A DNA stretch of 64,000 nucleotides from JBHJHP01 sp042219825 (GCF_042219825.1 NZ_JBHJHQ010000001.1:124001-188000); one strand, 5' to 3'; counted from the stretch's first letter, positions 19,556-28,499 are shown. The notes: a model not told the origin generated them from the sequence alone. A program made the numbers and translations.

Positions 19556-20575
19556 ATGAATAACGTTTTTGTATATCTGGAAATAGAAGATGGTCACGTG
19601 GCTGATGTCAGCCTTGAATTACTGACCAAGGGACGTACTCTCGCCAATGAGCTGAACTGTAAACTCGAAGCTGTAGCATTGGGATCAAAGCTGGAAAATG
19701 TAGGTAAGTATGTATTTAAATATGGTGTGGATGTACTTCACGTAGGTGATGATCCACGTTTAAGTCCGTACACCACTTTACCGCATTCAAAAATATTGAT
19801 TGAACTGTTTAAGGAAGAAAAGCCACAGATTGGCCTTATGGGGGCATCCAGTGTGGGACGCGATCTTGGGCCTCGTGTTTCTTCAGCCTTGCACAGTGGT
19901 TTAACAGCAGATTGTACCTCCCTTGAAATTGGTCCACATGTGGATAAAAAGGCAGGTAAAACATATGAAAACCTGCTGTATCAGATTCGCCCTGCCTTTG
20001 GGGGAAACATCGTGGCAACCATTATCAATCCTGACTGTCGTCCGCAAATGGCTACAGTTCGCGAAGGGGTGATGAAAAAAGAAATCGTTTCTGACATTTA
20101 TAAAGGAAAGACACAGAAGATTGATGTGGATAAAATGCTTTCAGAGGAAGATCTGGTGGTGAAAATCATTGAGCGCCACATGGAGAAATCCAAAGTAAAT
20201 ATCAAGAACTCATCCATTATCGTATCTGGTGGTTATGGTGTTGGTTCAAAGGAAAACTTCGATCTGTTGTTTGAACTGGCTTCTGTACTTGGTGCCGAGG
20301 TCGGTGCATCCAGAGCGGCTGTTGATGCCGGTTTCTGCGAAAAGGACCGTCAGATCGGACAGACCGGTGTTACCGTAAGGCCCAAGCTGTATATTGCCTG
20401 CGGTATTTCGGGGCAGATTCAGCATGTTGCCGGAATGGAGGAAAGTGCCATGATCATTTCAATTAATAATGATCCGAATGCACCGATCAATCGCATTGCC
20501 GATTATGCCATTCACGGGAACCTGGAGAACATCATCCCGAAAATGATCAAATACTACAAACAAAACACCAAGTAA
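19556..20575 (+). CDS. etfA: Electron transfer flavoprotein alpha subunit
   Basis: A 339-aa ETF large subunit. The N-terminal domain resembles that of EtfB (VFVYLEIEDGHVADVSLELL). The C-terminal FAD-binding domain is well conserved: IIVSGGYGVGSKENFDLL, GASRAAVDAGF, QIGQTGVTVRPKLYIACGIS and a final MIISINNDPNAPI. It forms the heterodimer with EtfB that binds FAD. It lies 23 bp after etfB and 24 bp before the acyl-CoA dehydrogenase gene. Length is slightly above the typical ~315-330. Confidence 0.95.
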   Translation: MNNVFVYLEIEDGHVADVSLELLTKGRTLANELNCKLEAVALGSKLENVGKYVFKYGVDVLHVGDDPRLSPYTTLPHSKILIELFKEEKPQIGLMGASSVGRDLGPRVSSALHSGLTADCTSLEIGPHVDKKAGKTYENLLYQIRPAFGGNIVATIINPDCRPQMATVREGVMKKEIVSDIYKGKTQKIDVDKMLSEEDLVVKIIERHMEKSKVNIKNSSIIVSGGYGVGSKENFDLLFELASVLGAEVGASRAAVDAGFCEKDRQIGQTGVTVRPKLYIACGISGQIQHVAGMEESAMIISINNDPNAPINRIADYAIHGNLENIIPKMIKYYKQNTK

Positions 20576-20599
20576 GGTTTAATCTTAAATTTTGAAACA

Positions 20600-22306
20600 A
20601 TGGCTAATTATTATACAGATAACCCCGATTTAAGGTTTCATCTCGACCATCCACTGATGAAAAAAATTGTGGCGTTAAAAGAGAGAAATTTTACTGAAAA
20701 AGATAAGTTCGATTATGCCCCGATAGATTTCGAGGATGCTATGAACAGCTACGATGAGGTGCTGAAAATTGTAGGAGAGATCAGTGCGGATATCATTGCA
20801 GAGAATGCAGAATCGGTAGATGCTGAAGGTCCCAAACTGGTAGATCATGGAGTGCAGTATGCCAAAGGAACTGCCGAAAATATTGACGCCCTGGTTAAAG
20901 CTGGTCTGATGGGGATTACATTGCCTCGCCAGTATAACGGACTGAATTTCCCGATAGTACCATACATAATGGCAGCAGACATCGTATCGCGTGCTGATGC
21001 CGGTTTTGTAAATATCTGGGGATTGCAGGACTGTGCTGAAACCATAAATGAATTTGCTTCTGATGATCAGAAGGAAAGATATCTGCCCCGTGTTTGTGCA
21101 GGAGAAACCATGGCTATGGACCTGACAGAGCCGGATGCCGGTTCTGACCTTCAGGCTGTAATGCTGAAAGCGACTTATAATGAAAAGAAAGACGAGTGGA
21201 TTCTGAATGGTGTAAAACGCTTCATCACAAATGGTGATGGTGATATTTCACTTGTGCTTGCCCGTTCCGAGGAAGGAACAACAGACGGTCGTGGATTGTC
21301 TATGTTTATATACGATAAAAATGATGGTGGTGTTTCTGTGCGCCGCATCGAAAATAAGATGGGGATTAAAGGGTCGCCAACCTGTGAACTGGTCTTTAAA
21401 AATGCCAAAGCAGAACTGGTTGGATCACGTCGCCTGGGTCTCATAAAATATGTAATGGCCCTTATGAATGGTGCCCGTCTGGGTATTGCTGCCCAATCGG
21501 TAGGTGTATCAGAAGCCGCATATCAGGAAGCACTGGCTTATGCCAAGGAACGTCAGCAGTTTGATAAGGCGATTCTGGATTTTCCGGCAGTATACGAGAT
21601 GCTGTCCATTATGAAAGCCAAACTGGATGCCTCCAGAACACTGTTATATGAAACATCGCGTTTTGTGGATATTTATAAAACATATATGCACATTGCCGAA
21701 GAGCGTTCACTTGAAAAGGATGAGCGTGCGGAAATGAAGAAATATCAGAAGCTGGCCGATATGTTTACACCGCTGGCAAAAGGATTGTCCAGTGAGTTCT
21801 GTAACCAGAATGCTTACGATGCCGTGCAGATTCATGGTGGATCCGGTTTTATGAAAGATTATCCGGTGGAGCGAATTTACCGTGATGCCCGTATCACTTC
21901 TATTTACGAGGGAACGACACAGCTGCAGGTGGTGGCTGCCATCCGTGGCGTAACAACACACGGTCTGCTGGCTCAGATGCGGGAATACGAGATGCAGGAT
22001 CTGGTACCTGAGTTGCACCCGATGCGCCGTACACTGATTGGAATGACAGAGGAATACGAAAAAACTGTCAACAAGGTACAGGCATTGAAAGATAATGAAT
22101 ACCTCGATTTCCAGGCGCGTCGTCTGGTTGAAATGGCTGGTAATATTATTATGAGTTACTTACTTGTACTGGATACCAACCGTGATGACCGTTTCAGAAG
22201 GTCAGCCCAGGTATTCCTGCAGTTTGCGAAATCTGAAAACCACAAACATGCTGATTTCATTGAAAACTTCAGCATCGATCAGATGAGCAATTATAAGTTT
22301 GCTTAA
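20600..22306 (+). CDS. Acyl-CoA dehydrogenase (long form)
   Basis: A 568-aa flavoprotein catalysing the first dehydrogenation of fatty-acyl-CoA beta-oxidation and handing electrons to ETF. Typical motifs are MDLTEPDAGSDLQ, the FAD/substrate segment GVKRFITNGDGD, MNGARLGIAAQSVG and QIHGGSGFMKDYPVERIYRD. The catalytic base is predicted as Glu437 in IYEGTTQLQ. The protein is ~180 residues longer than the classical ~380-aa enzymes: there is an N-terminal extension and a C-terminal helical extension of about 120 residues, as in the long ACAD subfamily. Acyl-chain preference cannot be read from the sequence. It is the third gene of the etfBA operon and is followed by a strong terminator. Confidence 0.93.
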   Translation: MANYYTDNPDLRFHLDHPLMKKIVALKERNFTEKDKFDYAPIDFEDAMNSYDEVLKIVGEISADIIAENAESVDAEGPKLVDHGVQYAKGTAENIDALVKAGLMGITLPRQYNGLNFPIVPYIMAADIVSRADAGFVNIWGLQDCAETINEFASDDQKERYLPRVCAGETMAMDLTEPDAGSDLQAVMLKATYNEKKDEWILNGVKRFITNGDGDISLVLARSEEGTTDGRGLSMFIYDKNDGGVSVRRIENKMGIKGSPTCELVFKNAKAELVGSRRLGLIKYVMALMNGARLGIAAQSVGVSEAAYQEALAYAKERQQFDKAILDFPAVYEMLSIMKAKLDASRTLLYETSRFVDIYKTYMHIAEERSLEKDERAEMKKYQKLADMFTPLAKGLSSEFCNQNAYDAVQIHGGSGFMKDYPVERIYRDARITSIYEGTTQLQVVAAIRGVTTHGLLAQMREYEMQDLVPELHPMRRTLIGMTEEYEKTVNKVQALKDNEYLDFQARRLVEMAGNIIMSYLLVLDTNRDDRFRRSAQVFLQFAKSENHKHADFIENFSIDQMSNYKFA

Positions 22307-22331
22307 TTGAGAAAAATTTTCAAGTCTATAG

Positions 22332-22358
22332 CCCGGCTAATTTTAGCCGGGTTTTTTG
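22332..22358 (+). terminator. Terminator of the etfBA-ACAD operon
   Basis: The perfect stem CCCGGCTA / TAGCCGGG with a 4-nt loop is followed by TTTTTTGTTTT, 26 bp past the stop. Confidence 0.9.
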
Positions 22359-22391
22359 TTTTCTTAGGTACTGAATTAAATTAAATGAAAT

Positions 22392-22437
22392 AATAAATGT
22401 TAGGGACACCCAAATCGGATGTCCCTAACATTTATTT
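22392..22437 (+). promoter_or_regulatory. Long perfect hairpin before the ABC-F gene
   Basis: A 17-bp perfect inverted repeat (AATAAATGTTAGGGACA with its complement) has an 11-nt loop, so it would form a very stable stem. It ends only 27 bp before the ABC-F ATG and is followed by a moderately T-rich tail (TTTATTTTGTTTCTTTG). It is separate from the ACAD terminator. It could be a second terminator, an attenuator, or a small palindromic repeat. Confidence 0.6.
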
Positions 22438-22464
22438 TGTTTCTTTGCACCATAAAATTTTAAG

Positions 22465-24333
22465 ATGGGAGCACTGTTAGAAGTTAAGGATTTAAGCAAG
22501 TACTGGGGCGAGATATTAATGTTTGATGCCATTAATTTTACTCTAGCAGATGACAGCCGAATGGCGCTGATAGCGCGTAATGGTACCGGCAAAACATCAT
22601 TGCTGAACATCCTTACCGGTCTTGACATTGCGGATAGTGGCACTGTGAATGTGTTACCTGATGTGACCATCGGTTACCTGAAACAGGATATAGAATTTGA
22701 TCCGGAACTGACTGTAGTGGATACGTTGTTTGATGTCAGCAATAAAACAGCAACAATTGTCAGGGACTATGAAGAGGCTGTTGAAAGCAATGATCCTGAC
22801 CGTATTCAGAAAGCCGTTGATGCCATGGATGTGGCCAAAGCCTGGGACTATGAAGTCAGGATAAAACAGGTGTTGACCAAACTGAAAATACCACGTTTTG
22901 AGCAGAAAGTGGGACAGCTTTCCGGAGGCCAGAAAAAACGACTGGCACTTGCCGTAATTCTGATCAGTGAACCTGATCTGATGATCCTGGATGAACCGAC
23001 CAACCATCTGGACCTGGATATGATTGAGTGGCTGGAGGAATACCTTCAACGGATGTCTGCAGCGCTGTTTATGGTGACGCACGACCGCTATTTTCTGGAT
23101 CGTGTCTGCAACCAGATCATTGAACTGGAGGATCAGACCATTTATACCTACCAGGGCAACTACAGTTATTTTCTTAAGAAAAGGGAAGAGCGCATAGAGG
23201 TGATGAAAGCCGAAGTGGAGAAAGCCCAGAATCTGTTGCGCACGGAGCAGGACTGGATGAACAGGATGCCAAAAGCCCGTAGCCATAAAGCCAAATACAG
23301 GATAGATAATTACTATAACCTGAAGGATAAAGCTTCGCAGCGGTTCAACGAGGATCAGGTGGATATCCGCGTGAAATCTTCTCGCATGGGTAAGAAGATC
23401 ATAGAACTGAAGCATATCAGTAAATCATTCGGAAGCCTTACAATTCTGGACGATTTCTCATATATATTTTCACGGTTCGAAAAGCTCGGAATCGTTGGAG
23501 AGAACGGAACCGGGAAATCGACTTTTCTGAATATTCTAACGGGAGCATTGAAAGCGGATTCCGGTACTATTGATACCGGTGAGACCATTAATATAGGTTA
23601 TTTCCGGCAGGATGGTATGGATTTCAGTGCTGGTAAAAAGGTGATTGAGGTGATTACAGATATATCAGAGCACATTGAACTGGGTGACGGGCATAAGGTC
23701 ACTCCCGCTCAATATCTGAACCATTTTCTGTTTCCAAACTCTATGCACCACGTATTGGTTGAAAAGCTGAGCGGTGGGGAAAAACGCCGCTTGTACCTGA
23801 TGACGGTGCTGATGAAGAATCCGAATTTTCTGATTCTGGATGAACCGACTAACGATCTCGATATCATGACACTGGGAATTCTGGAGAGCTATCTGCAGGA
23901 TTTTCAGGGATCACTGATTGTGGTGTCGCACGACCGCTTTTTTATGGACAGTGTAGTGGATCATCTGTTTGTTTTTGAAGGGAATGCCGTTGTCAGAGAC
24001 TTCCCCGGGAACTATACGGAATTTCGTCAGAAAATAAAGGAAGAACAGCGACATGAACAACTGGAAGAACAGAAACAAAAAGAGTCGGATAAAAAGCCTG
24101 AACCTAAAAAAGCAACCAACAAGCTGACGTGGAAGGAACGTAAGGAAATGGAGGCGCTTGAACAAAAAATCAGTGTGCTTGAAACTGAAAAAACAGAGAT
24201 CGAATCGGCCCTGAGTTCAGGAAATTTAGGCAATGACGAGTTGATGGAGAAATCGAACCGGATTCAGTCCATCATGGATGAACTGGATGAGGCAGAGATG
24301 CGCTGGCTTGAACTGAGTGAGAAGGATCAGTAA
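22465..24333 (+). CDS. ABC-F family ATPase (Uup-like)
   Basis: A 622-aa duplicated ABC ATPase without membrane segments. Domain 1 has Walker A ARNGTGKTS (Ala replaces the usual first Gly), signature LSGGQKKRLALA and Walker B LMILDEPTNHLDLD. Domain 2 has Walker A GENGTGKST, signature LSGGEKRRLYLM and Walker B FLILDEPTNDLD. Between them lies the helical interdomain linker (about 245-305). The C-terminal ~100 residues are a charged coiled coil ending in EEQKQKESDKKPEPKK and a second helix, as in Uup. ABC-F proteins act on ribosomes or nucleic-acid structures, not in transport. Antibiotic-resistance ABC-Fs usually lack this C-terminal extension, so a housekeeping Uup-type role is more likely. The 3' end overlaps the convergent thioesterase gene by 7 bp. 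Confidence 0.9.
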   Translation: MGALLEVKDLSKYWGEILMFDAINFTLADDSRMALIARNGTGKTSLLNILTGLDIADSGTVNVLPDVTIGYLKQDIEFDPELTVVDTLFDVSNKTATIVRDYEEAVESNDPDRIQKAVDAMDVAKAWDYEVRIKQVLTKLKIPRFEQKVGQLSGGQKKRLALAVILISEPDLMILDEPTNHLDLDMIEWLEEYLQRMSAALFMVTHDRYFLDRVCNQIIELEDQTIYTYQGNYSYFLKKREERIEVMKAEVEKAQNLLRTEQDWMNRMPKARSHKAKYRIDNYYNLKDKASQRFNEDQVDIRVKSSRMGKKIIELKHISKSFGSLTILDDFSYIFSRFEKLGIVGENGTGKSTFLNILTGALKADSGTIDTGETINIGYFRQDGMDFSAGKKVIEVITDISEHIELGDGHKVTPAQYLNHFLFPNSMHHVLVEKLSGGEKRRLYLMTVLMKNPNFLILDEPTNDLDIMTLGILESYLQDFQGSLIVVSHDRFFMDSVVDHLFVFEGNAVVRDFPGNYTEFRQKIKEEQRHEQLEEQKQKESDKKPEPKKATNKLTWKERKEMEALEQKISVLETEKTEIESALSSGNLGNDELMEKSNRIQSIMDELDEAEMRWLELSEKDQ

Positions 24334-25064
24334 ACAATTTCGCCTCGGAAACTTACAGTTCCTGTATCCGCATTCAGTAATTCGAATCCATGGTAGTTAT
24401 CTGAGATAAAGCGTTTCATCTCAAGCCTGGATCCAAACATTACTTCTCTTAGAAAATTTACGGTTATTTCTTTTGGCTGGTTTTTGAGGATAAAGGCTTC
24501 CGAATAGGTGTCGAACATAAATTCCAGATAGCGTAGAGTGGTTAAATGATGATTCATATCTACATCGGAGTATCTGACAGTGTAGGTTGTAACCGATTCC
24601 GGTTCGCCAGAAAAGGATAAAGCCGGAATTGTTTCATTCACTGCATGTTTGTCTTTTAGTCTATATAATAACTCCTCATCCTTCAGGTGAACTTTCGGTC
24701 TTTTGGATTTTGCATCAATGATCATCCAGGTACTTGTGATGGATGCAACAGCTTTATTATTACCGTCTTTTATATCAGCATCTCTTATGTATTGTATCCT
24801 GTCCATACCCTTGGGCCAGGTTTCCAGGACTAATTCACCGGGCCAGGTTGGTACAGAGTGTATGATAAATTTTAAACGTGTTAATACCCACGCTAATCCT
24901 AAAGGAGTCAGATGGCTGAATCCCAGGTTTAAAGCCTCTGCATGATTCCATGCAGCCTCAATATAATAATTGATAAGAGAACTTACTTTTAAAGTGCAAC
25001 GAAAATCGACATCCTTGGGATTAATTGTAAACTGTTTTTCAAGAATTTGTAGTGTGGAATCCAT
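24327..25064 (-). CDS. Acyl-ACP thioesterase
   Basis: A 245-aa double hot-dog protein of the acyl-ACP thioesterase (FatA/FatB-like) family, which releases free fatty acids from acyl carrier protein. Recognisable segments are the first hot dog with NYYIEAAWNHAEALNLG and GLAWVLTRLKFIIHS, then WPKGMDRIQYIRD, and the second hot dog with VRYSDVDMNHHLTTLRYLEF (Asp/Asn/His region around 165-175). Bacterial members are ~240-260 aa, as here. The 3' end overlaps that of the ABC-F gene (7 bp, convergent). A K+ channel gene lies 57 bp upstream in the same direction. Confidence 0.88.
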   Translation of the reverse strand: MDSTLQILEKQFTINPKDVDFRCTLKVSSLINYYIEAAWNHAEALNLGFSHLTPLGLAWVLTRLKFIIHSVPTWPGELVLETWPKGMDRIQYIRDADIKDGNNKAVASITSTWMIIDAKSKRPKVHLKDEELLYRLKDKHAVNETIPALSFSGEPESVTTYTVRYSDVDMNHHLTTLRYLEFMFDTYSEAFILKNQPKEITVNFLREVMFGSRLEMKRFISDNYHGFELLNADTGTVSFRGEIVY

Positions 25065-25121
25065 GCGTTTATTTTTTCAGGTTAAAACTAACAAATACAG
25101 GGTATATCATCCGGATCAAAC

Positions 25122-25463
25122 TTATTTTTTTAAGTTATTTTTCGATCTTTTCTCAGCTACTTCCTTCATTTTATTGGTCCTGTGTTGGTAAAATGAATTG
25201 ATAAACCCAAAGATAATGCCGATACCGGTTAATACATAAACCATGGTAAAGATCTTACCAAAGGCCGTTTGTGGTACAAAGTCTCCGTAGCCGACCGTAG
25301 TTAGTGTCATCACAGAAAAGTAAAGTGAATCCAACCATTTCCAGTGTTCTACAAAGTGATAGATAAAAGTTCCGTTCAGAAGAACGGTGAACGTGGCAAT
25401 GGTGAGGTTCCGGTACGGTTTTATTTTCAGGAAGTCAATGATATGTCGGATCAGAAAAAACAT
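25122..25463 (-). CDS. Small two-helix potassium channel
   Basis: A 113-aa protein with the minimal ion-channel layout: helix 1 (about 17-36, LTIATFTVLLNGTFIYHFVE), a pore helix and selectivity filter TVGYGD (residues about 57-62, in MTLTTVGYGDFVP), and helix 2 (about 70-93, IFTMVYVLTGIGIIFGFINS). TVGYGD is the canonical K+ filter. The cytosolic tail is short and basic. There is no voltage sensor and no RCK/TrkA-N domain, so it resembles KcsA-type channels. It should function as a tetramer in the inner membrane. Confidence 0.88.
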   Translation of the reverse strand: MFFLIRHIIDFLKIKPYRNLTIATFTVLLNGTFIYHFVEHWKWLDSLYFSVMTLTTVGYGDFVPQTAFGKIFTMVYVLTGIGIIFGFINSFYQHRTNKMKEVAEKRSKNNLKK

Positions 25464-25691
25464 GATTTTAGCTTTTTGTTGCGAAGGTATAGAAAAAAGG
25501 GTTGTTCCGGCAATTGCAGATAAGTGCAGAATACTTTCGAAGATTAACGCTGACGTCCAATTTTGAAAAGCATTTTCAATTGGAATCGCTTTTGGCGTAT
25601 TAACCGGTCCAGGCTTTTAAGAACTGAGCGTAGGATAGCTTATTCTGTTAGTGTAAGTGGGTAGATTACAATAATATGACCAGATAAAGTT

Positions 25692-26702
25692 TTAGAAACT
25701 ACTCAGATTTGTTGCAATAGAAATATGGTTACTGGTTCCTGCCAGATGATAACGGGCCGAACCATAGCTGATTCGAAACTTACTGATCTTCACGCCAAAT
25801 CCCCAGGAAAAACCAACGGTTGACATGGCATTTTCAATGCCTAATTCATGCCGGCGTTGAAAGTTATAACCTGCTGCCACATAAAGATTTTTGGAGGGTA
25901 CAAATTCAACTCCAAATACAACATGCCGTAATACCTTTGCGCCGACAGTAGGTCCGTTATCTGTTTCTGTTAACAAAGGATTTGAATATTTATCCAGTCC
26001 TGATTCATAAGTCAGATCCGGCATCTGAATATGATTGGCAGTCAATGAAAAACGGAGAGGTGCATGATTCAGCTTTTGCGTAAAACCCATCTGTATTTCA
26101 AAGGGCATGGGCTCAAAATTATCTTCAGTATATGTTTTTACCTGTGTTCCAAAATTCTTAAACACCAGTCCGGCTGAGAAATTATTATTCAGATAGCTAA
26201 TACCTGCATCAAACAGGATGCCATAGGATGAATACTGTTCAAAAGCAGAGAACACCTGTTTAAAAGCAAGACCGCCATTCCATTTGGAACTGATGGGATA
26301 ACTCCATATGAGGCTGAGTGCTGTTTCCTGTGCCACAAAATTGCCTGTAAAATTGCCCAGTTCATCATAGCCGTCAAAATTTCCCTGGTTGATGTATTGA
26401 ACACCTAAAGCAAATGTTCCGAAAGCGTTATAATCTCTGGAATAGGTGGCGTAGCCAAAATTTATATCCGCAATGTAATTGACATAGTTGACGGCCAGAT
26501 TGTTATGCATTGTATCGCGTAAAAGTGCCGGATTTCCTAAAGCCATAGATGGATCCACATCCTGAAGGGACACATTTGTACCTCCCAGTGCACCGGTGTG
26601 TGCAGAACCCGGCAGGTTTAGGAATTCGTATGTGTTTTCACCTTTCTGAGCCCAGCCTGAAAGACCGAATAAAGTAAATAAAGCAATCAGCAGAAACCTC
26701 AT
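25692..26702 (-). CDS. porQ: Type IX secretion system protein PorQ
   Basis: A 336-aa outer-membrane beta-barrel-like protein. ATG at 26702 begins a clear signal peptide (MRFLLIALFTLFGLSGWAQ); a TTG-initiated extension upstream is rejected because it would hide this signal and run into a terminator. The mature N-terminus NTYEFLNLPGSAHTGALGG is characteristic of PorQ, and alternating beta-strand patterns continue to the end. PorQ belongs to the PorV/PorQ group of the T9SS; it binds the A-LPS attachment machinery component PorZ at the cell surface. T9SS is specific to the Bacteroidetes/Chlorobi group and agrees with the T9SS cargo gene at 36888. Downstream is a 228-bp stretch holding an imperfect hairpin (around 25558-25585). 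Confidence 0.85.
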   Translation of the reverse strand: MRFLLIALFTLFGLSGWAQKGENTYEFLNLPGSAHTGALGGTNVSLQDVDPSMALGNPALLRDTMHNNLAVNYVNYIADINFGYATYSRDYNAFGTFALGVQYINQGNFDGYDELGNFTGNFVAQETALSLIWSYPISSKWNGGLAFKQVFSAFEQYSSYGILFDAGISYLNNNFSAGLVFKNFGTQVKTYTEDNFEPMPFEIQMGFTQKLNHAPLRFSLTANHIQMPDLTYESGLDKYSNPLLTETDNGPTVGAKVLRHVVFGVEFVPSKNLYVAAGYNFQRRHELGIENAMSTVGFSWGFGVKISKFRISYGSARYHLAGTSNHISIATNLSSF

Positions 26703-26771
26703 GGGTTTTATTTTAATCTTGAAACGCAATGGTTCCGTATTTATTTTTATGTTCGTGAACAAATATAAAAA

Positions 26772-26799
26772 AAGCCGCTTCAATTCCTCGAAGCGGCTT
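26772..26799 (-). terminator. Ferredoxin terminator
   Basis: The perfect 10-bp stem AAGCCGCTTC / GAAGCGGCTT with an 8-nt loop lies 20 bp past the ferredoxin stop. On the minus strand it is followed by a run of seven T residues. Confidence 0.85.
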
Positions 26800-26818
26800 A
26801 TAAATTTTTTAGATTGCA

Positions 26819-26986
26819 CTATGCAGGATGAATAGCATCAGTCGGACAAACATCAGCACATGTACCACAATCGGTACAGGCATCTGCATCTATAGTATAA
26901 ATATCACCTTCGGCAATAGCTTCAGTAGGACATTCATCAAGACATGATCCACAAGCAATGCAATCATCATTAATTACGTAAGCCAT
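26819..26986 (-). CDS. 2[4Fe-4S] ferredoxin
   Basis: A 55-aa protein starting MAYVINDDCIACGSCLDE. It has two clusters of the form C-x2-C-x2-C-x3-C followed by Pro (CIACGSCLDECP and CTDCGTCADVCP), the pattern of small clostridial-type ferredoxins carrying two [4Fe-4S] clusters. The composition is very acidic, as usual for these electron carriers. A -7 box (TAAATTTG) lies about 35 bp upstream of the ATG and a terminator directly downstream, so it is a monocistronic gene. Such ferredoxins are abundant in anaerobic Bacteroidota and serve, for example, pyruvate:ferredoxin oxidoreductase. Confidence 0.95.
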   Translation of the reverse strand: MAYVINDDCIACGSCLDECPTEAIAEGDIYTIDADACTDCGTCADVCPTDAIHPA

Positions 26987-27020
26987 AATTTATCTAATTT
27001 TTAAGTTATAATCGGAGCGA

Positions 27021-27028
27021 CAAATTTA
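27021..27028 (-). promoter_or_regulatory. -7 box of the ferredoxin promoter
   Basis: The minus strand reads TAAATTTG, matching TAnnTTTG, with the start codon about 35 bp downstream. A TGG 19-20 bp further upstream may stand for the -33 element. Confidence 0.5.
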
Positions 27029-27240
27029 GACTTATTAATTTAAAATTCCACTTCAAATTGTTAAAAATATATTTTTTAGAATCATTATATATAGAATTTT
27101 AAATGTGTTAATATAAGCGCGTTACAGCGTGTTGTAGAAGGTCTCATAAATGTTAAATGTTTTTACGCTCAGCAGGAAATTGGAATAGTTCCTTCAATTC
27201 GAATGTCAAAAATCCGAAAACGTTTAAAAAGAATTGCAGA

Positions 27241-28335
27241 ATGAAAACAAAACAAATTATTCCATTAGCACTTGGATTATTACTTACAGGAACATTCATG
27301 GTGCAGGCGCAGAATTTTAATAAGCGCGGACCAAACACTTGTGTTCAGAACGGACCAAAGGCAGGACAGGGCAGAGGCCAGAATTTTGGTGCAGCACAGT
27401 TTGCAGATTGTCCCGCTTTAAGCGATGAGCAAAAAGCAACTTTGAATTCTTTACAGGAAGATCACAGGACTGAAGTACAAAAGCTGCGATTAGATCTGGA
27501 AGCTAAAAAGGCAAAACAGAAAACGATGGTTGAAGCAGCAAATCCTGATATCAAAGCCATTGATAAAAACGTTGACGAGATTGCTAAACTGCAGGCGCAG
27601 CTTGCCAAATCCAATGCATCATTCAGGGTTGAGGTAAAAAAGATCCTTCCCGGTGATTGTCCAACAGCAAGAGGTCAACGTAATGGTCAGGGATTCGGAC
27701 CTGGTAAAATGAACGGTCAGCAGGGAAGAATGGGCAAAGGCAACGGCCAGGGACGTGGCAACGGCCAGTTTGCGGGTCGTGCTGATGGACAGCATCCCGG
27801 TCCCGGCAATGGTCATGATTTAGGTCGTGGTAATGGCCAGAGATTTAACAATGGTATGGCAATGAAAGGTAGTTGTACCGGGGAAGGATTTCATGGAAAC
27901 GGTATGGGCATGCGCAATGGTATGGCTCATGGACAGAATTTCAGAGGTGGCATGAAAGGAGGAAACCGTGGTTTCGCCGGACGTGGAAACGGAGTTCGTC
28001 AGGGAAGAGGGATAAGTCCGCGGGTAATATTATCAGAAGAAACCAAAGATCTTCTGCAGAAAAATATGCTTGCAGTTTCGGCACAGACACGTGATCTGAG
28101 AAATCAGATCAATGAGTTACAGGTGAAACAAAGAACTCTGCTTTCTGTGGATCAGGTTAACATGAAAGATGTGAACAAAAACATTGATGAGATTGCGAAA
28201 CTGAAAGCTCAGGTCATGAAAACACGTGTAAATGCACGGGTGGAGGTATTGAAACAACTGTCACCTGAGGAAAAAGAAAAAGTTCTGCTTTCAAAACCTT
28301 TTATGCAAGGTCGGGGAAGTGGATTCAGAATCTAG
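27241..28335 (+). CDS. Spy/CpxP-like periplasmic protein with duplicated helical module and Gly/Asn-rich linker
   Basis: A 364-aa exported protein; the start at ATG 27241 gives a signal peptide ending in VQAQ. Two copies of an ~80-residue helical module are present. The first begins near residue 60 (LSDEQKATLNSLQEDHR, with IDKNVDEIAKLQAQLAKS); the second is near 285-355 (ILSEETKDLLQKNML, with VNKNIDEIAKLKAQVMKT). The near-identical N-V/I-DEIAKL core shows an internal duplication. Each resembles the LTxxQ-type metal-sensor/chaperone modules of Spy, CpxP and ZraP. The linker (about 135-275) is composed of GNGQ, GRGNG and GMxNGM repeats rich in Gly, Asn, Gln, Met and His. A periplasmic chaperone or metal-binding role is plausible but unproven. 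Confidence 0.7.
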   Translation: MKTKQIIPLALGLLLTGTFMVQAQNFNKRGPNTCVQNGPKAGQGRGQNFGAAQFADCPALSDEQKATLNSLQEDHRTEVQKLRLDLEAKKAKQKTMVEAANPDIKAIDKNVDEIAKLQAQLAKSNASFRVEVKKILPGDCPTARGQRNGQGFGPGKMNGQQGRMGKGNGQGRGNGQFAGRADGQHPGPGNGHDLGRGNGQRFNNGMAMKGSCTGEGFHGNGMGMRNGMAHGQNFRGGMKGGNRGFAGRGNGVRQGRGISPRVILSEETKDLLQKNMLAVSAQTRDLRNQINELQVKQRTLLSVDQVNMKDVNKNIDEIAKLKAQVMKTRVNARVEVLKQLSPEEKEKVLLSKPFMQGRGSGFRI

Positions 28336-28354
28336 TTTCATATAATATAGGGTG

Positions 28355-28383
28355 AAATGGGACTTCCTTTCGGGAGCCCCTTT
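28355..28383 (+). terminator. Hairpin after the Spy-like gene
   Basis: An imperfect stem (GGGACTTCC against GGGAGCCC) around a TTTC loop, flanked by AAA and TTT, lies 20 bp after the stop and ends in a weak T run. Confidence 0.5.
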
Positions 28384-28454
28384 CCATGTTTTCATTCTGT
28401 TCGAATACTATACCAAACTCAGATAATTTCTGAGACACATGAATAAACACGTAG

Positions 28455-28482
28455 AAAAAGGTTGCTGAGAGGCAACCTTTTT
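28455..28482. terminator. Bidirectional terminator between convergent genes
   Basis: The perfect 11-bp stem AAAAAGGTTGC / GCAACCTTTTT has a 6-nt loop. It carries T runs on both strands and lies 18 bp from the yhcH-family stop, so it probably ends transcription from both sides. Confidence 0.8.
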
Positions 28483-28499
28483 ATATTAGTGGAAAGGGA

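Noticed and set aside
22654..23415. 253-aa minus-strand ORF inside the ABC-F gene
   Set aside because: It is antisense to two conserved ATPase motifs and its translation shows no family pattern; a shadow of codon bias.
22465..24333. ABC-F antibiotic-resistance protein (Msr/Vga/OptrA-like)
   Set aside because: The interdomain linker is not extended and a Uup-type C-terminal coiled coil is present, pointing to a housekeeping member.
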